A stretch of 64,000 nucleotides of DNA, from NCBI RefSeq assembly GCF_020387415.1, contig NZ_JAGWCB010000006.1:372001-436000 (forward strand), read 5' to 3'. Below, one piece after another: positions 25,143 to 32,857 of the stretch. The position numbers and the translations under genes are program-made. The notes below the pieces were generated by a model, which saw only the letters and a program-made list of their open reading frames with translations, searched no databases and was not told the DNA's origin. The first letter of the stretch is position 1. Each line of letters opens with the position of its first letter. The DNA comes from Ideonella benzenivorans. Its GTDB lineage: Bacteria > Pseudomonadota > Gammaproteobacteria > Burkholderiales > Burkholderiaceae_C.

Positions 25143-26114
25143 TCAACCGTAGGTGCGGCGGTAGCAGGCGATCTGGTGTTCCTCCACCGTCACGACCGGG
25201 TACTTGGGCGTCTCGCCGGGGGCCAGACAGGTGGGCAGGCATGCCACCGGGTGCTGCAGGTTGCCGGTGAAGAAAAAGGGCACCGAATAGCGTTCGCGGC
25301 CGGAGACGTTGATCACCCGGTGCAGGGTCGAGACATAGCGGTCGTTGGTCCAGCGGGCGAACAGGTCGCCGATGTTGACCACGAAGGCGCCGGGCACCGG
25401 CGGTGCGTCGATCCAGCACTGCTGCCGGGTGTCCCAGACCTGCAGGCCGCCCGCGGCGTCCTGCAGCAGCAGCGTGATGCCGCCGAAGTCGGTGTGGGCG
25501 CCGCAGCCCTTCTCGCCCGGTTGCGGGTTCGCCGGCTGCGGGGGGTAGTGCAGCAGGCGCAGCGTGGCCGACGGGTCGTCCAGGTAGGCGTCGAAGTGGG
25601 CGGGCGGCAGGTCCAGCGACAGAGCCAGGCCGCGCACCAGGGTCTCGCCCAGGTCCAGCGCGGCGGCGTAATAGCGGTTCATCACCGGTGCGAAGTCCGG
25701 CAGCGTGGCTGGCCACTGGTTGGGGCCGGTGTTGAAGCGGCCGGCCCGCACGCGCGGGTCGTCGGCCGGCACCTCGGCGCCGATGTAGAAGCTCTCCTTC
25801 AGGTCCGGCGGGGCGCCGGTTTCCAGCGTCTGCGCCTTCAGCGGCTCATAGCCGCGGTTGCAGGGCGAGAGCCGCTTGTCCACTGCCAGCTTGTCGTCCA
25901 GGCCCAGATCGAAGAAGCGCTGGCTGGCGGCGAAGACCTGATCGATCAGGGCCGGGTCGATGCCGTGGTGGGTGATGTAGAAGAAGCCGTGTTCCAGGCA
26001 GGCCTGGCGCAGCTGGTCGGCCACGGCGCGTTGGGCCGCGGGGTCCGCGCTGCGCAGGCCGCGGATGTCGATCAGCGGCAGGGCGGAAGCGGCAGGGGAG
26101 GTGTCGGAAGGCAC
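25143..26114 (-). CDS. 2-oxoglutarate/Fe(II)-dependent oxygenase (isopenicillin N synthase-like)
   Basis: A 323-residue member of the plant/bacterial 2OG-Fe(II) oxygenase family. The N-terminal DIOX_N domain has LPLIDIRGL and HGFFYITHHGI. The iron ligands are H207 and D209 (AHTDFGG) and H265 (LHRVIN), with 2-oxoglutarate bound by the Arg of RYS. It hydroxylates or demethylates small molecules. The GTG at 26114 is preferred to a TTG at 26204, which would add an unconserved leader that overlaps the likely promoter. It is the first gene of the proposed catabolic transcript. Confidence 0.88.
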   Translation of the reverse strand: MPSDTSPAASALPLIDIRGLRSADPAAQRAVADQLRQACLEHGFFYITHHGIDPALIDQVFAASQRFFDLGLDDKLAVDKRLSPCNRGYEPLKAQTLETGAPPDLKESFYIGAEVPADDPRVRAGRFNTGPNQWPATLPDFAPVMNRYYAAALDLGETLVRGLALSLDLPPAHFDAYLDDPSATLRLLHYPPQPANPQPGEKGCGAHTDFGGITLLLQDAAGGLQVWDTRQQCWIDAPPVPGAFVVNIGDLFARWTNDRYVSTLHRVINVSGRERYSVPFFFTGNLQHPVACLPTCLAPGETPKYPVVTVEEHQIACYRRTYG

Positions 26115-26146
26115 GGCAGCAGGGGGCGGGAGAGGCGATGCGGGCC

Positions 26147-26152
26147 AGTGTA
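26147..26152 (-). promoter_or_regulatory. Putative -10 of the 2OG-oxygenase/hydroxylase operon
   Basis: On the minus strand TACACT ends 32 bp before the GTG at 26114. A good -35 is lacking, as expected if the adjacent LysR protein activates. Tentative. Confidence 0.3.
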
Positions 26153-26223
26153 GGAAGCGGCTCCTGCGTCGGATAGCGCTGAATTTGGTGCAGGGCGATG
26201 CCAAAAAGAGATCGGCCCGTGCG

Positions 26224-27231
26224 TCAGGTCAAGTGCCTGTCCTCCGGTGGTGCATTGAGCGGGTCGATGTGTTCGATCGTGGTGCCTGATGCACCAGATC
26301 GTTGCTGTCGCAGCGCGACGCTTTCCTCATCCTCGCGCCATTCGATGGCCTCGGCCACGATGCGGTTGAAGGCGTCCAGCGCCGCCGGCGGGGTGCGGCC
26401 GGCCCGCACATAGACCCCCAGCTCGGAGCACAGCGGTGTTGGCGTGTCCAAGGGCACATGCACCAGGCGGCCCTCGCGCAGTTCGCGCTCCAGGCCCAGC
26501 CGGCTCTGGAAGAACAGGCCGACCCCGCGCTCCACCAGGCTCTTGGCCAGTTCGATCGACGAGGTCTCCAGCAGCACCTGCAGCGCGCGCTTGTGGTGCG
26601 CGATCAGGGGCTGCAGCAGGCCGTGCATCGACAGCTCGGCGGCCGGCAGGATCAGCGGGTAGCTGGCGCAGGTGGCGAAGTCCACCCGGTGCAGGCGGGC
26701 GATCGGGTGCTCCGGCGGCACGATGGCGCCGAGCGCGAAGCGGCCCACCGTGCACTGGCGCAGGCTGTCGTGGCGCCGGATCGAGAAGCCGATGCCCACG
26801 TCGGCCTCGCCCTGGATCACCGCCAGGGCCGCCTGTTCCGAGCCGCAGGTGCGCACCTGGATCTGGATCGTGGGGTAGCGCCGATGCATCTGGGTCAGCA
26901 CCGCCGGCATCAGGTCGGCGTTCAGGCCCTCCACCGCCGCCACGCTGACCGCGCCGCGGCGCACGCCGCGCAGCATCTCCAGCTCGGTCTTCAGGCGCTG
27001 TTCGTCCTGCAGCACCGTGATGACATGGCGCGAGAACACCTCGCCGGCCGGCGTCAGCCGCAGCCCGGTGGACATGCGCTCGAACAGCGGCGTGCCGATC
27101 TCGTCCTCCAGCTGCAGCAGCTGCCGGTTGACCGCCGAGGAGGCCACATGCAGCCGCCGGGCCGCCTCGCGGATCGAGCCGCTGCGGCGGATCATGTCGA
27201 AGTAGGTGATGGCGCGGGCGTGGACATGCAT
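26224..27231 (-). CDS. LysR-family regulator of the hydroxylase cluster
   Basis: A 335-residue LysR protein. The helix-turn-helix is SGSIREAARRLHVASSAVNRQ-type (residues about 17-38), and the effector domain follows (AVSVAAVEGLNADLMP; GEADVGIGF). The C-terminal 25 residues are an extra polar tail. It is encoded just upstream of, and in the same direction as, the 2OG-oxygenase gene, so it is the obvious regulator of the cluster. It belongs to the subgroup with MHVHARAITYFDMI-like starts often seen beside amino- or heterocycle-degradation genes. Confidence 0.88.
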   Translation of the reverse strand: MHVHARAITYFDMIRRSGSIREAARRLHVASSAVNRQLLQLEDEIGTPLFERMSTGLRLTPAGEVFSRHVITVLQDEQRLKTELEMLRGVRRGAVSVAAVEGLNADLMPAVLTQMHRRYPTIQIQVRTCGSEQAALAVIQGEADVGIGFSIRRHDSLRQCTVGRFALGAIVPPEHPIARLHRVDFATCASYPLILPAAELSMHGLLQPLIAHHKRALQVLLETSSIELAKSLVERGVGLFFQSRLGLERELREGRLVHVPLDTPTPLCSELGVYVRAGRTPPAALDAFNRIVAEAIEWREDEESVALRQQRSGASGTTIEHIDPLNAPPEDRHLT

Positions 27232-27299
27232 GCCCAGCCGGCCTGCAGAGGCCGTGCCAGGCTCGGCATCACTGGCGGCTCAGCGCTGCCGGATCGGCA

Positions 27300-28292
27300 T
27301 CAGGCCAGGGCCGAGGCGCAGTTGCTGGCCGGGGCGGGGGCCAGCTGCCGGTTCTTCTCGGCCAGCAGCTGGGCCAGGATGCTGACCGCGATCTCGGGCG
27401 GGCGCTTGCTGCCCAGCGGCAGGCCCACCGGGCCGCGCAGCCGGGCCAGCTGGGCGTCGGTCAGGCCGAAGTGTTCGCGCAGCCGGGCGCGGCGGGCGTC
27501 GTTGCTGCGCTGCGAGCCCAGCGCGCCGACCAGGAAGGCCGGCGTCGCCAGCGCTTCCATCAGGGCCAGGTCATCCAGCTTGGGGTCGTGCGTGAGCGTG
27601 ACCACGGCGCAGTGGGCATCGGGGGCGAAGGCCAGGGTGGCGTCGTCGGGCATGTCGCGCACCCGCGGCACGTTGGGCGGCAGCGCGTCGTCCTCCATCT
27701 CGGGCCGGGGGTCGCAGACGGTCACCGCGAAGCCGCAGCTCATCGCCATCGGCGCCAGGTAGCCGGCGATCTGGTTGGCTCCGACCAGCAGCAGGCGGTA
27801 CTGCGTGCCCAGGGTCTGGGTCAGCCGCCGGCCGTCCCAGCGCACGGCTTGGCCGGCCCCCATCGCGGGCAGCAGCAGCCACTGGCCGGACAGGCTGTCC
27901 ACCCGGCGCACGCGCCGCTCGCCTTCGGTCAGCGCGTTCAGCAGTTCCTGCAGGGCTTCGGCGGGCGGGTCGGGCTCCAGCAGCAGGCTGAGCTGGCCGC
28001 CGCAGGGCAGGCCGGCGCGGCGGGCCTGCTCCGGGCCCACACCGTACTGGCGCACCTCGGGCCGGGCGTCGGCCTCGGCCATGCGGCCGCGGGCGTGGTC
28101 GATCAGGTCGTCCTCGACACAGCCGCCCGAGACCGAGCCTTCGATGCGGCCGTCGTCGCGGATGACCAGCAGCGAGCCGGCCGGGCGGGGCGAGGAGCCC
28201 CAGGTGCTCAGCACCGTGGCCAGCGCGATGCGGTGGCCGGTTTGACGCCAGGCCACGGCCGCGCGCAGGCAGGCAATGTCAGGGGTGTGCAT
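27300..28292 (-). CDS. xdhC: XdhC/CoxI-family molybdenum-enzyme maturation protein
   Basis: A 330-residue chaperone that binds molybdopterin, supports sulfuration and inserts the cofactor into xanthine-dehydrogenase-family enzymes. The N-terminal XdhC domain has GSSPRPAGS and GSVSGGCVEDD; the C-terminal Rossmann-like domain has LLLVGANQIAGYLA and FLVGALGSQRS. It lies upstream of the LysR gene on the same strand and presumably matures the three-subunit hydroxylase. The start is separated from the divergent MocA-like gene by only 20 bp. Confidence 0.92.
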   Translation of the reverse strand: MHTPDIACLRAAVAWRQTGHRIALATVLSTWGSSPRPAGSLLVIRDDGRIEGSVSGGCVEDDLIDHARGRMAEADARPEVRQYGVGPEQARRAGLPCGGQLSLLLEPDPPAEALQELLNALTEGERRVRRVDSLSGQWLLLPAMGAGQAVRWDGRRLTQTLGTQYRLLLVGANQIAGYLAPMAMSCGFAVTVCDPRPEMEDDALPPNVPRVRDMPDDATLAFAPDAHCAVVTLTHDPKLDDLALMEALATPAFLVGALGSQRSNDARRARLREHFGLTDAQLARLRGPVGLPLGSKRPPEIAVSILAQLLAEKNRQLAPAPASNCASALA

Positions 28293-28304
28293 GATTCCTA
28301 CAAT
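28276..28304 (+). promoter_or_regulatory. Promoter of the MocA-like gene (predicted leaderless)
   Basis: ATGTCA (-35, 28276-28281), a 17-bp spacer, TACAAT (-10, 28299-28304). The ATG at 28313 is 8 nt after the -10, and there is no Shine-Dalgarno. The -35 lies within the first xdhC codons on the other strand. Confidence 0.45.
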
Positions 28305-28312
28305 TCAACGCC

Positions 28313-28969
28313 ATGTCGTCGTGTTCGTCCGTTCCCTCCGGTGCGTCGGGGGCCTCGCTGCCGGTGGTGCTGGTGCTGGCCGCCGGGGCGGGACGACGTT
28401 TCCGGGTTGCCGGTGGGGTCGGAAGCAAGTTGCATGCGATGCTGGCCGGGCACCCGGTGCTGGACTGGACGCTGGCGGCCGTCCAGGCCAGCGGCCTGCC
28501 CTGGACCGTGGTGACGGCCGATCCCGCCGCTGGCACGGGCATCGAGGCGGCGCCGATGGGGGCCTCCATTGTCCGCGGCGTGGCCGCCACCCCGCGGGCA
28601 CCGGGCTGGCTGGTGCTGCCGGGGGACCTGCCGCTGGTGTCGCCCGCGCTGTTGCAGGCGGTCGCCCAGCGTCTGCAGCGGGAGGCCGCGCCGCGTGCGG
28701 TGGTGCGCCCCCGCGTGGCCGATGACGCCGGGCACTGGCAGCCGGGGCACCCGGTGGGGTTCGGGCCGGGCTGGCGGGCCGCGCTGCTGGGCTTGCAGGC
28801 CGCGGCCGGCGCGCGGGCCCTGGTGGCCCAGGCCCAGGCCGAAGGGACCCTGCACTGGCTGGACGTGGCCGACCCCGGCTGCGTGCAGGATGTGGACACG
28901 CCGGCGGCCCTGGCGGCCGCCGAGGCCCGCTTGCGCCACGAGGGCCGGGGCGGGCTGGTGAAAGGATGA
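28313..28969 (+). CDS. MocA-like molybdenum cofactor nucleotidyltransferase
   Basis: A 218-residue NTP transferase of the MobA/MocA group. The nucleotide-binding start LAAGAGRRF and the PGDLPLVSP metal-binding block are present, as well as GHPVGFGPGW. MocA adds CMP to molybdopterin to make the MCD form used by xanthine dehydrogenases of many bacteria. Divergence from xdhC supports this role over a sugar-nucleotide function. Its stop overlaps the next ATG (ATGA). Confidence 0.85.
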   Translation: MSSCSSVPSGASGASLPVVLVLAAGAGRRFRVAGGVGSKLHAMLAGHPVLDWTLAAVQASGLPWTVVTADPAAGTGIEAAPMGASIVRGVAATPRAPGWLVLPGDLPLVSPALLQAVAQRLQREAAPRAVVRPRVADDAGHWQPGHPVGFGPGWRAALLGLQAAAGARALVAQAQAEGTLHWLDVADPGCVQDVDTPAALAAAEARLRHEGRGGLVKG

Positions 28970-29364
28970 CGATGCTGCTGCACCGGGTCGATGTCGACCG
29001 CTGTGAAACCTGGACCCGTTACCGCCCGGGGCTGTGCGATCGCTGCGCCGCCCACTGCTGCACCATGCCGGTGGAGGTGCGCCTGGCGGACCTGGTTCGC
29101 CTGGGCTGGGTCGACCCCTTCGAGGCCGAGCACGAGGCGCCCAAGCAGATCGCCCGCCGCCTGCAGAAGGCCGGCCGGGTGGACCATTTCAACGGCAAGC
29201 ACGAGATCTTCACGCTGGCGCGGCGGGCCAGCGGCGACTGCGCCCTGCTGGATGCCCAGACCCGGCGTTGCACCGTCTACGCCCAGCGGCCCGACACCTG
29301 CCGCAAGCATCCCCAGGTCGGGCCCAAGCCCGGCCACTGTCCCTTCGGGCCCCGCGCCGAATGA
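28966..29364 (+). CDS. YkgJ-family cysteine cluster protein
   Basis: A 132-residue protein with the zinc/iron-chelating CxxCxxxCC pattern (CDRCAAHCC) and a second set CALL...CTVY...RPDTCRKHP, typical of the YkgJ family. Members are thought to bind a metal cluster, but their role is not established. It is coupled to the MocA-like gene by a 4-bp overlap; whether that means a role in molybdenum enzyme assembly is open. Confidence 0.85.
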   Translation: MTMLLHRVDVDRCETWTRYRPGLCDRCAAHCCTMPVEVRLADLVRLGWVDPFEAEHEAPKQIARRLQKAGRVDHFNGKHEIFTLARRASGDCALLDAQTRRCTVYAQRPDTCRKHPQVGPKPGHCPFGPRAE

Positions 29365-29423
29365 GCCTGCGGCCGACGCCGGGCCGGGGTGCTGTCCTAC
29401 ACCGGGGGGCGGGCGTCTTGCCC

Positions 29424-29429
29424 TAGACT
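29424..29429 (+). promoter_or_regulatory. Putative -10 of the small exported protein (leaderless arrangement)
   Basis: TAGACT ends 6 nt before the ATG at 29436; there is no Shine-Dalgarno and no clear -35. Confidence 0.25.
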
Positions 29430-29435
29430 GGCGGC

Positions 29436-29882
29436 ATGAACACGAAGTCCATCCTCCAGCTCGCGGGGGCCGCCGCCCTGGCCGGTGCAGCGCTGTCGGC
29501 GCAGGCCGGCACCAATGTCGGCGTTTCCATCAGCGTGGTCCAACCGGGCGTCTATGGGCGCGTCGACATCGGCAACACGGCGCCACCGCCGGTGGTCTAT
29601 GCCCAGCCGATGGTCATCGCCCCGGGCCCGGTGGCGGTGGTGCAACGGCCGATCTATCTCTATGTGCCGCCCGGCCACCAGAAGCACTGGGGCAAGTACT
29701 GCGGCCGCTACAACGCCTGCGGCCAGCCGGTGTACTTCGTGCAGGAGCGCTGGGTGCGGGACCGCTATGACGAGCGCCGCAACGGCCCGCCGCAGCGCGG
29801 TGGCGACTGGGACCATGGCCGTGATGACGGCCCGGGCCATGGCAACGGCCACGGACATGGCCGGGGGCATGACAAGCACTGA
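29436..29882 (+). CDS. Small exported protein with a His/Gly/Asp-rich tail
   Basis: A 148-residue protein with a signal peptide (about residues 1-24, ending LSAQAG), a middle region rich in Pro/Val/Tyr (YLYVPPGHQKHWGKYCGRYNACG with two Cys that could pair), and a C-terminal tail of His, Gly, Asp and Arg. It resembles small hypothetical periplasmic proteins common in Burkholderiales. The tail could bind metals. It has its own terminator, so it is probably monocistronic. Confidence 0.7.
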   Translation: MNTKSILQLAGAAALAGAALSAQAGTNVGVSISVVQPGVYGRVDIGNTAPPPVVYAQPMVIAPGPVAVVQRPIYLYVPPGHQKHWGKYCGRYNACGQPVYFVQERWVRDRYDERRNGPPQRGGDWDHGRDDGPGHGNGHGHGRGHDKH

Positions 29883-29910
29883 CGACCGATCGGTGGCCTC
29901 AGACCGGACC

Positions 29911-29932
29911 CACAGCCCCACCTGGGGCTGTG
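29911..29932 (+). terminator. Hairpin terminator after the small exported protein
   Basis: CACAGCCCCA-CC-TGGGGCTGTG, a perfect inverted repeat (up to 10 bp each arm) followed by TTCATTT, 28 bp after the stop. Confidence 0.75.
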
Positions 29933-29937
29933 TTCAT

Positions 29938-30813
29938 TTGGCGCGCCACACCCGGCAGGACCGGGTCCCGGTCGGGCTGGCGGCGCCCGGCGAGGCGTCC
30001 GCCTCCATCGGCTCGGTTGACCGCACGCACCTGGCCTGGCTGCGTGACACCGGCTGGCCGCTGGCCGAGGGGCCGGCCGGCCTGGTGCTGACCCTGCCGC
30101 GCGACGGGCGCGATGCCGCGCTGGCCGCCTTCCATGGCCGGCTGCGCGACGCGGGCGTGATCCGCGCCTGGCGTGACGAACCCTATCCGCTGCTGGACGC
30201 GCAGGGCCGGCTGCAGGCCGTGATCGAACGCGCGTCCGCCCGCTTCTGGGGGTGTCTGACCTTTGGCGCCCATTGCAACGGCTATGTGCGGGGGCCGGAC
30301 GGCCGGCCCAGCCACCTGTGGGTGGCCCGGCGGGCGGAGGACAAGCCCACCGACCCCGGCCGGCTGGACAACCTGATCGGCGGCGGCGTGCCCTATGGCC
30401 AGACCCCGCGCGAGGCCTTGCTGCGCGAGGCCTGGGAAGAGGCCGGCCTGACCCCGGGCCAGATGGCTGGCATCGCCCGCGGTCGGGTGATCGAGCTGTG
30501 CTGCGACATCCCCGAAGGCCTGCAGCGCGAATGGCTGCACGTCTACGACCTGGCCCTGCCCCCCGGGCTGCAGCCGGTGAACCAGGACGGCGAGGTGGCC
30601 TGGCACCGCCTGATGCCGGTGGCCCAGGCGCTGGACCATGCGGCCCGCGGTGACATGACCGTCGACGCCGCGCTGGCGACGCTGGATTTCGCGCTGCGCC
30701 ACGGGCTGCTGCCCGCCGCCGAGGCCGCCGCCCTGGCCGAGGCGACGGCGGGGCTGTGGGTGGCGCCAGAACGCGCCGAACGCATCGATCCCCCGGTCCC
30801 GGCGACCGTCTGA
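29938..30813 (+). CDS. NUDIX hydrolase with DUF4743 N-terminal domain
   Basis: A NUDIX pyrophosphatase. The box is GGGVPYGQTPREALLREAWE continuing into EAGL, close to the canonical Gx5Ex7REUxEExGU (the first Glu position is Thr/Pro-shifted). The upstream 100 residues match the DUF4743 type found with thiamine-pyrophosphate or isopentenyl-type NUDIX enzymes. The start is uncertain: the frame is open back to an ATG at 29869 and a GTG at 29893, but both lie before or within the terminator hairpin. The TTG at 29938, right after it, gives a natural domain start (291 residues). Confidence 0.78.
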   Translation: MARHTRQDRVPVGLAAPGEASASIGSVDRTHLAWLRDTGWPLAEGPAGLVLTLPRDGRDAALAAFHGRLRDAGVIRAWRDEPYPLLDAQGRLQAVIERASARFWGCLTFGAHCNGYVRGPDGRPSHLWVARRAEDKPTDPGRLDNLIGGGVPYGQTPREALLREAWEEAGLTPGQMAGIARGRVIELCCDIPEGLQREWLHVYDLALPPGLQPVNQDGEVAWHRLMPVAQALDHAARGDMTVDAALATLDFALRHGLLPAAEAAALAEATAGLWVAPERAERIDPPVPATV

Positions 30814-30947
30814 GCGCGCCGTCGTTCAGAAAAACTGCATCATTGCCTTCAAGTGGGCTGAACCGCAGGGCCTTCCGTCCTGCCGACACTGGGTGACATC
30901 GAATCCACGCGAACCGGCCCCACCGGGCCGCTCGCACGAGGTCACGC

Positions 30948-31505
30948 ATGTCTTCCGTTTCCACTTCCATCCCGTCGACGGGGCGCTACACCGGCCCCGC
31001 GATCTGGCTGCACTGGCTGATGGCCCTGCTGATTGCCGGGGTCTTCTTCCTGGGCCTCTACATGGCCGACCTGCCGATGTCGCTGACACGGCTGAAGCTT
31101 TTCAACTACCACAAGTGGGCCGGCGTGATCGTGCTGGCCCTGGCGGTGCTGCGCCTGGTCTGGCGCCTGACGCACCAGCCGCCCGCCGACGTGCCGATGC
31201 CCGGCTGGCAGCGTCTGGCGGCCCACGGCATGCACCACCTGCTGTATGGGCTGTTCTTCGCAGTGCCGCTGGTCGGCTGGGCCTACAGCTCGGCCGCGGG
31301 CTTCCCCATCGTGCTGTTCGGCGTGCTGCCGCTGCCCAGCTTCGTGGCCAAGAACGCCGAGCTGGCCCAGCTGATCAAGCCCTGGCATGAAACCCTGGCC
31401 TGGACCCTGGCCCTGCTGGTGGTGGCGCACGCCGGCGCTGCCCTCAAGCATCAATTCATCGACAAGGACGGCCTGCTCAACCGCATGCGTCCCGGCCGCG
31501 GCTGA
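30948..31505 (+). CDS. Cytochrome b561
   Basis: A 185-residue four-helix di-haem cytochrome b561 of the CybB type. Haem-ligand histidines are expected in IWLHWLMA (helix 1), NYHKWAG (helix 2), HGMHHLLYG (helix 3) and HAGAALKHQF (helix 4). The early RYTGPAIWLHW motif and the C-terminal FIDKDGLLNRM are typical. It is followed by two YceI genes, a recurrent association in which b561 may pass electrons to or protect isoprenoid quinone bound by periplasmic YceI. Confidence 0.93.
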   Translation: MSSVSTSIPSTGRYTGPAIWLHWLMALLIAGVFFLGLYMADLPMSLTRLKLFNYHKWAGVIVLALAVLRLVWRLTHQPPADVPMPGWQRLAAHGMHHLLYGLFFAVPLVGWAYSSAAGFPIVLFGVLPLPSFVAKNAELAQLIKPWHETLAWTLALLVVAHAGAALKHQFIDKDGLLNRMRPGRG

Positions 31506-31559
31506 GCGTCACCCGCCTGCTGCGCGACTTCCCAGACATCTCCCACAGGAGTTCACACC

Positions 31560-32126
31560 ATGATCCGTTCGTTCATCGCCCCCGCTCTGCTGGCATCGAC
31601 CGTGTTGGCGGCGCCGGCCTTCGCCCAGCAAAAGGTGGTCCCCGCCCAGAGTGAAATTTCGTTCACCTCGCACCAGATGGGCGTGCCGGTGGACGGCAAG
31701 TTCCGCAGCTGGACCGCGCAGATCAGCTTCGATCCGAAGAAGCCGGAAGCGGGCAAGGTCAGCTTCGCCATCGACACCGGCAGCGCCAGTTTCGGCGTGC
31801 CCGAGACCGACGCCGAGGTGCCGAAGGCGCCCTGGTTCAACGTCGCCAAGTTCCCCAAGGCCACCTTCCAGTCCACCGCCATCAAGGCCACGGGCAAGGG
31901 CCAGTACGCGGTGAGCGGCCAGCTGACCGTGAAGGGCGCGACCCAGAACGTCGTCGTGCCCGTGGTCCTGAAGCAGACCGGCGGCACCACCACCGCCACC
32001 GGCACCTTCACCCTCAAGCGGCTGGATTTCAAGATCGGCGAAGGCGAATGGGCCGACACCGCCACCGTGGCCAACAACGTCGAAGTGCACTTCAAGCTGG
32101 CCGTGACCGGCATGGCGGCACTCTGA
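31560..32126 (+). CDS. YceI-family periplasmic lipid-binding protein (first copy)
   Basis: A 188-residue exported lipocalin-like barrel protein. The signal peptide ends near residue 22 (APAFAQ). The YceI body begins SEISFTSHQMGVPVDGKF and includes the KLTVKGATQNVVVPV-type strand (seen as GQLTVKGATQ). The mature protein would bind a long-chain isoprenoid such as ubiquinone-8. It is 54 bp downstream of cytochrome b561 and 72 bp upstream of a second YceI gene. The two paralogues have clearly diverged. Confidence 0.92.
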   Translation: MIRSFIAPALLASTVLAAPAFAQQKVVPAQSEISFTSHQMGVPVDGKFRSWTAQISFDPKKPEAGKVSFAIDTGSASFGVPETDAEVPKAPWFNVAKFPKATFQSTAIKATGKGQYAVSGQLTVKGATQNVVVPVVLKQTGGTTTATGTFTLKRLDFKIGEGEWADTATVANNVEVHFKLAVTGMAAL

Positions 32127-32198
32127 GCCTCTTTCCGCAGCCGGAACTTCCGGACCTTCTTTCGTTCAACCCCCTTGAGACCCCCTGAGGAACACACC

Positions 32199-32771
32199 AT
32201 GAAGATCTCCCTGATCGCCGCCGCTGCTGCGGCCCTGCTGGCCACCGCCGCCCAGGCCGAGCCGGTCACCTACAAGCTGGACCCCACCCACACCTACGCC
32301 ACCTTCGAGATCGCCCACTTCGGCACCTCGACCAACCGCGGCCGCTTCGACAAGAAGGAAGGCTCGGTCGTGCTGGACAAGGCCGCCAAGTCCGGCAAGG
32401 TGGACGTGACGATCGACATGAGCTCGATCGACTCCGGCTACGACGCCTTCAACAAGCATCTGCAGAGCGCCGAGATCTTTGATGCGGCCAAGTACCCGAC
32501 CGCCCAGTTCGTCGGCGACAAGTTCAGCTTCAACGGTGACAAGGTCACCGAGATTGCCGGTCAGCTGACCCTGCACGGCAAGACCCACCCGGTCACGCTG
32601 AAGGCGCTGAACTTCAACTGCTACATGAACCCGATGGTCAAGCGTGAAGTGTGCGGTGGCGACTTCGAAGCCACCGTCGTGCGCAGCCAGTACGGCATCG
32701 ACTACGGCCTGAACTGGGGCTTCCCCGACGCCGTGCGCGTCGTGATCCAGGTCGAAGGCGTGAAGCAGTAA
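32199..32771 (+). CDS. YceI-family periplasmic lipid-binding protein (second copy)
   Basis: A 190-residue YceI protein with a signal peptide to about residue 20 (LATAAQA) and a canonical body: YKLDPTHTYATFEIAHFGTS, GKVDVTIDMSSIDSG and GQLTLHGKTHPV. This copy is closer to the E. coli YceI pattern than the first, and keeps two Cys near NCYMNPMVKREVCGG that may form a disulfide. The ATG at 32199 has GAGGAA upstream. A strong terminator ends the b561-YceI-YceI unit. Confidence 0.94.
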   Translation: MKISLIAAAAAALLATAAQAEPVTYKLDPTHTYATFEIAHFGTSTNRGRFDKKEGSVVLDKAAKSGKVDVTIDMSSIDSGYDAFNKHLQSAEIFDAAKYPTAQFVGDKFSFNGDKVTEIAGQLTLHGKTHPVTLKALNFNCYMNPMVKREVCGGDFEATVVRSQYGIDYGLNWGFPDAVRVVIQVEGVKQ

Positions 32772-32819
32772 GCCGCCGACCTCTTTTTGATTGTCCTATC
32801 GTCGTTCCCACGACGATCT

Positions 32820-32853
32820 GGGCGGCGCTCCTCGCGGGGCGCCGCCCTTTTTT
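32820..32853 (+). terminator. Rho-independent terminator of the b561-YceI operon
   Basis: Stem GGGCGGCGC/GCGCCGCCC with a 10-nt loop, followed by six T residues. It sits between convergent genes. Confidence 0.9.
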
Positions 32854-32857
32854 GCCT

